Shown here: one piece after another, positions 61,246-64,000 of the stretch | Numbering within the stretch: position 1 is the first letter of the stretch | Layout of the letters: each line of letters begins with the position of its first letter | Assembly (NCBI RefSeq): GCF_011617465.1 | Contig: NZ_CP050153.1 | Span: forward strand, 3,286,001 to 3,350,000 | DNA length: 64,000 nt | Reading direction: 5' to 3' | Source of the DNA: Brevibacterium pigmentatum | GTDB taxonomy: Bacteria; Actinomycetota; Actinomycetes; Actinomycetales; Brevibacteriaceae | Program-made: the position numbers and the translations under genes | The notes under the pieces: model-generated | Told to the model about the DNA's origin: nothing | Database searches by the model: none | Seen by the model: only the letters and a program-made list of their open reading frames with translations

Positions 61246-62438
61246 GAGATCACCGCCGGGGTTCTGGGTCTCGACCCGACCGGCGCGAGGATCTGTTGGC
61301 ACCGGCGAGTCCAGGAATGGCTGGTCAAAGCCTCTTCCCGAGCGCGCTGCCCCATCGTCGCACGCAGTTCGGCATCGTCGATGAGTCTCTGCAGCGCGTC
61401 GGTGAGGTCCGCGGTGTCGGCCGGGTCGGTGAGGATCGCGGCCCCGGTGTCTGCGAGCACGCCGGGGATCGCGCCGACCGCCGATGCGACGACGGGCAGG
61501 CCCGCCGCCAGATATTCGTAGACCTTGAGCGGTGAGAAGTAGTTCTCGCCTGCTGGGTACGGGGCGACCGCGATGTCGAATTCGCGCAGAGCCTGAGGCA
61601 CCGCTTCCGGCGCCAGCGCACCGTGGAAGCGCACTCGTCCTCCCAACCCGAGCCTGCGCACCTGGTTCTCGAGCGCCTCGGCTTCGGGGCCGTGGCCGAC
61701 GATGTCGACGCGGAAGTCCCCGACCAGACCAGCGCAGGCGGCAAGGAGCCGATCCGTGCCGTGCCAGGGTTTGAGCGTGCCGACGAACCCGATCCGCACC
61801 GGACCGTGTTCCTGACGGATCCCATCGCCGAGGCGGTCGTGACCTTCCGCAGGGGTGATCCGTTCCGTGTTCACTCCGTTCGGGACGACGCTGACATCGT
61901 CGAGGCCGGGATAGTCTCGGCGGACCCAGTCCGCGACGAGTTCGCTCACGCATACGATGCGTTCGGCTCCGGCGAAGCTGGCCGCGGTGGCGCGGGCGGC
62001 ATGTTCGGTATGGACGAGTCCGCGGTGGGTGCGCTGCTCGTCGAGCAGAGGCGCATTGACCTCCATGATCAGGGGCACGTCGAGGCGCTGACTGATCCGA
62101 GCCCCTGCGGTGGAGAACAGGGAATACCGTTCGTAGACGAGGTCGAAACCCTGCCCCGAGGCGGCCACCGTGTCCGTGACCATGTCGGCGAGCATATCGG
62201 ACAGCCGCAGCAGGGCGATCTCACGCTGGGAGCGGTCGAGGCCGCACGGCACCTCGAGTCGGGTGACGTCGAGATCGGCGAGGTCGGCGGGCACGTCGTC
62301 ATCGGTGCGAGTGCAGAAGACGCTGACCTCGTGACCGAGTGCTCGGAAGGTGCGCACGACCTCCTGGACATGGACGCTGGCCCCCTTCGTGCCGAAGACC
62401 CCGATGCCTGAGTCGAGCAGGACATAGGCGATTCTCAT
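61242..62438 (-). CDS. GT4-family glycosyltransferase
   Basis: 398 residues with two Rossmann domains (GT-B). GVFGTKGASVHVQEVVRTF is the N-terminal glycine loop, IGFVGTLKPWHGTDRLLAA begins the donor domain, and ENYFSPLKVYEYLAAGLPVV is the E-x7-E donor-binding motif. Retaining transferase using a nucleotide sugar on the cytoplasmic side. Starts and stops overlap both neighbours by four bases. Confidence 0.9.
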   Translation of the reverse strand: MRIAYVLLDSGIGVFGTKGASVHVQEVVRTFRALGHEVSVFCTRTDDDVPADLADLDVTRLEVPCGLDRSQREIALLRLSDMLADMVTDTVAASGQGFDLVYERYSLFSTAGARISQRLDVPLIMEVNAPLLDEQRTHRGLVHTEHAARATAASFAGAERIVCVSELVADWVRRDYPGLDDVSVVPNGVNTERITPAEGHDRLGDGIRQEHGPVRIGFVGTLKPWHGTDRLLAACAGLVGDFRVDIVGHGPEAEALENQVRRLGLGGRVRFHGALAPEAVPQALREFDIAVAPYPAGENYFSPLKVYEYLAAGLPVVASAVGAIPGVLADTGAAILTDPADTADLTDALQRLIDDAELRATMGQRAREEALTSHSWTRRCQQILAPVGSRPRTPAVIS

Positions 62439-63847
62439 GACACTGACTCCATTTCACGAACGGACTCAAACTCGGTGGTCGCGGCCGTGGTCGGAGCGGC
62501 CGCGACCTCGCTCGCTGCGACCGCCGCACCGGCCCGATCGTCGAAGCGGTCGGCCGCACGATCGGCGGCCGCGGCCGCGAGACGTCCGAGCCGACCGGCC
62601 TGGACGGTCGAGTCGTGCAGGCGGCTCACGCGGTCACGGGCGGCATCGGTGACGGCACGGATTCCGGCGGGGCCCGTACGCAGGGCGGCGACCACCTCGG
62701 CGATGGTGGAGGCGATGTTCTGCTCATCGGTGCCGTCGACAAGCCACCCGGTGCGACCGTGGTCGATGACCTCGGGCACTGCGGTGACGGTGCCGGCGAT
62801 GCAGGGAATTCCGGTGGCCATGCCCTCCAGCAGCACTGTGGGCAGGCCGTCGGCGTTGCCGTCGGAGCCGATGACGAATGGGGAGACGAGGATGTCGTGG
62901 TCGGTGAGCATGTCACGGACCTCTGCCTGGGTGAGCGCTCCGTGGAACGTCACGAGCTCATCGAGCCCGAGCGTGCGGGACTGCGCGCGCAGCTCCTCCT
63001 CCAAGGGGCCCGTGCCCACGAGATCGAGGCAGCAGCTCGTTCCCTCGTCCCGGAGGCCGGCGAGCGCGTCGAGGAGGTGGGTGAACCCCTTCTTCTCGAC
63101 GAGGCGGCCGACAGCCAGCAGCGAGGGAACCTCGCCCGTTGCTCCCTGCCTGGGCCGGTACGGGAAGCGGTCGAGTTCGAGGCCGTTGCGCACGACGACG
63201 ATCCGGTCGGCCAGCTCGGGCCCGAGCACCGTGGACAGGTAGCGGCGATTGAATTCGCTGATCGCGATCACATGGTCGGCGTCCGCGGTCTTGCGGGCGA
63301 GGTCGGTGAGCACGACATCCTCGTGGAAGATGTCCTTCGCATGCGTGGTGAAGGAGTACGGGATCCCCGTCAGCGCCGAGGCGGCCCGGGCCACCGTCGT
63401 CGCCACCGACGCGAAGTGCGCGTGCAGGTGCGTCACTTCGTGGTCGAGTGCCAACCGGGCGAGGGTGAGCGCTTGGATCACATCATCGTGGCTCAGTTCC
63501 ATGAGCTCGCCGAGGTGGCCCGGCACTGCCGCGGCCACGCGCGGTTCCGCTGCGGCCTCGGCGAAGGTCCGCCAGAAGCTGCGGGCGCTCGAGGGCCGAT
63601 CGATGTGGATGACCTCGGCGCGGACGCGGGCGAGTTCGGGGTGGAAGCGGGTGTCCGTGCTCGGGCGCAGGGAGAAGATCACGAGGTCTTCTCCGGCGGC
63701 TTCGCGGGCGAGGATCTCGGAGACGATGAAGGTCTCGGAGAACCGCGGGTACATCTTGAGTACATAGGCACGGCGGCCGGACTGTCGTGCCTGCGGTGTT
63801 GACGCCGCTGCCGGCGTCGAAATGGTGTGTGTCTGTTCAGACAGCAT
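62435..63847 (-). CDS. GT4-family glycosyltransferase
   Basis: 470 residues. LKMYPRFSETFIVSEILAR is the opening typical of colanic-acid/exopolysaccharide GT4 enzymes (WcaL-like), HLHAHFASVATTVARAAS the acceptor domain, LLAVGRLVEKKGFTHLLDAL the donor domain and NADGLPTVLLEGMATGIPCI the E-x7-E motif. The last ~60 residues are Ala-rich. AGGAG lies seven bases before the ATG. Its stop overlaps the next transferase gene. Confidence 0.9.
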   Translation of the reverse strand: MLSEQTHTISTPAAASTPQARQSGRRAYVLKMYPRFSETFIVSEILAREAAGEDLVIFSLRPSTDTRFHPELARVRAEVIHIDRPSSARSFWRTFAEAAAEPRVAAAVPGHLGELMELSHDDVIQALTLARLALDHEVTHLHAHFASVATTVARAASALTGIPYSFTTHAKDIFHEDVVLTDLARKTADADHVIAISEFNRRYLSTVLGPELADRIVVVRNGLELDRFPYRPRQGATGEVPSLLAVGRLVEKKGFTHLLDALAGLRDEGTSCCLDLVGTGPLEEELRAQSRTLGLDELVTFHGALTQAEVRDMLTDHDILVSPFVIGSDGNADGLPTVLLEGMATGIPCIAGTVTAVPEVIDHGRTGWLVDGTDEQNIASTIAEVVAALRTGPAGIRAVTDAARDRVSRLHDSTVQAGRLGRLAAAAADRAADRFDDRAGAAVAASEVAAAPTTAATTEFESVREMESVS

Positions 63848-64000
63848 GGCTGGTCTCCTCCAAGGTGATGGGCAGACGGGCGGATGAGGCTGTGCCGCGA
63901 GGCGCGGTCGGTCGGTGCGCCGCTGTCGGTGCGGCTTCGGGGACAAAGGCCGGCGCCTCGGCGCGGGCATCGGCGATGAGTCCGGCCGCCAGGCGCGGCA
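63837..64000 (-). CDS. C-terminal end of an upstream gene of the glycosyltransferase operon
   Basis: An open frame enters from the right edge and stops at 63837, 11 bases inside the next gene, as expected for a coupled operon. The 54 visible residues (beginning PRLAAGLIADARAEAPAF) are Ala/Pro-rich and show no domain. Their frame is the only one of the three on this strand that ends at the operon junction, and it contains the ribosome site GGAGGAG of the following gene. Confidence 0.55.
   Translation of the reverse strand, partial: PRLAAGLIADARAEAPAFVPEAAPTAAHRPTAPRGTASSARLPITLEETSHAV

Overview
The window is high-GC DNA with dense, mostly overlapping genes, GTG/TTG starts and many leaderless-looking promoters. 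The glnR-mshD pair, a mycobacterial-type MutT1 fusion, Ppk1 and nitrobindin/YgfZ neighbours point to an actinobacterium. Overall gene content looks most like a Brevibacterium-type member of Micrococcales (an inference from remembered gene content, not a search). There is no sign of a prophage, transposase, CRISPR array or rRNA operon; one tRNA-Lys is present.

Layout. 1-1.8 kb: end of a universal stress protein gene and an APC amino-acid permease. 1.9-17.1 kb, all on the minus strand: a long directional run with a PucR-type regulator, a DAP-decarboxylase-like PLP enzyme, an oligopeptide ABC importer (binding protein, two permeases, a fused double ATPase), an LD-carboxypeptidase (S66), a class-A beta-lactamase-fold hydrolase, DUF3870, a DUF819 membrane protein, an M19 dipeptidase and a class-I glutamine amidotransferase. 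I read this as a possible scavenging route for wall peptides. 17.2-19.3 kb: NarL-type two-component pair. 19.4-23.9 kb: gabT, ygfZ, nitrobindin and two membrane proteins. 24-29 kb: glnR-mshD-ppk1-mutT1 on the plus strand. 30-38.5 kb: phosphate block with pstSCAB, then an HxlR regulator/reductase pair, then a low-affinity Pit transporter with its DUF47 partner, which is preceded by a strikingly folded leader RNA. 38.8-44 kb: small or uncharacterised genes, tRNA-Lys, and an unusual membrane PH-domain/MarR fusion. 44-48.4 kb: a broken GNAT gene coupled to an FAD monooxygenase, a membrane glycosyltransferase, and an intact GNAT. 48.5-54.1 kb: complete MurNAc/anhydro-MurNAc catabolic operon (GntR, AnmK, sodium-solute symporter, MurQ, sugar kinase). 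54.3-56.8 kb: pterin dehydratase/VOC fusion, aldo-keto reductase, membrane protein. 56.8-64 kb: minus-strand operon of two GT4 glycosyltransferases, an ABC exporter and two phosphotransferase-fold proteins, joined by four successive ATGA overlaps and continuing off the right edge.

Themes. Two independent loci suit consumption of peptidoglycan: sugars at 48.5-54.1 kb and peptides at 1.9-17 kb. Phosphate handling is concentrated (Ppk1, Pst, Pit). A short GC-rich word, CCGCCTCGGCG and its complement, recurs by eye about three dozen times in genes and spacers alike. The best candidates for something undescribed are the cloverleaf-like RNA ahead of the Pit operon, the PH-MarR fusion, the glycosyltransferase/exporter/kinase operon, the wall-peptide locus and the iterated word.
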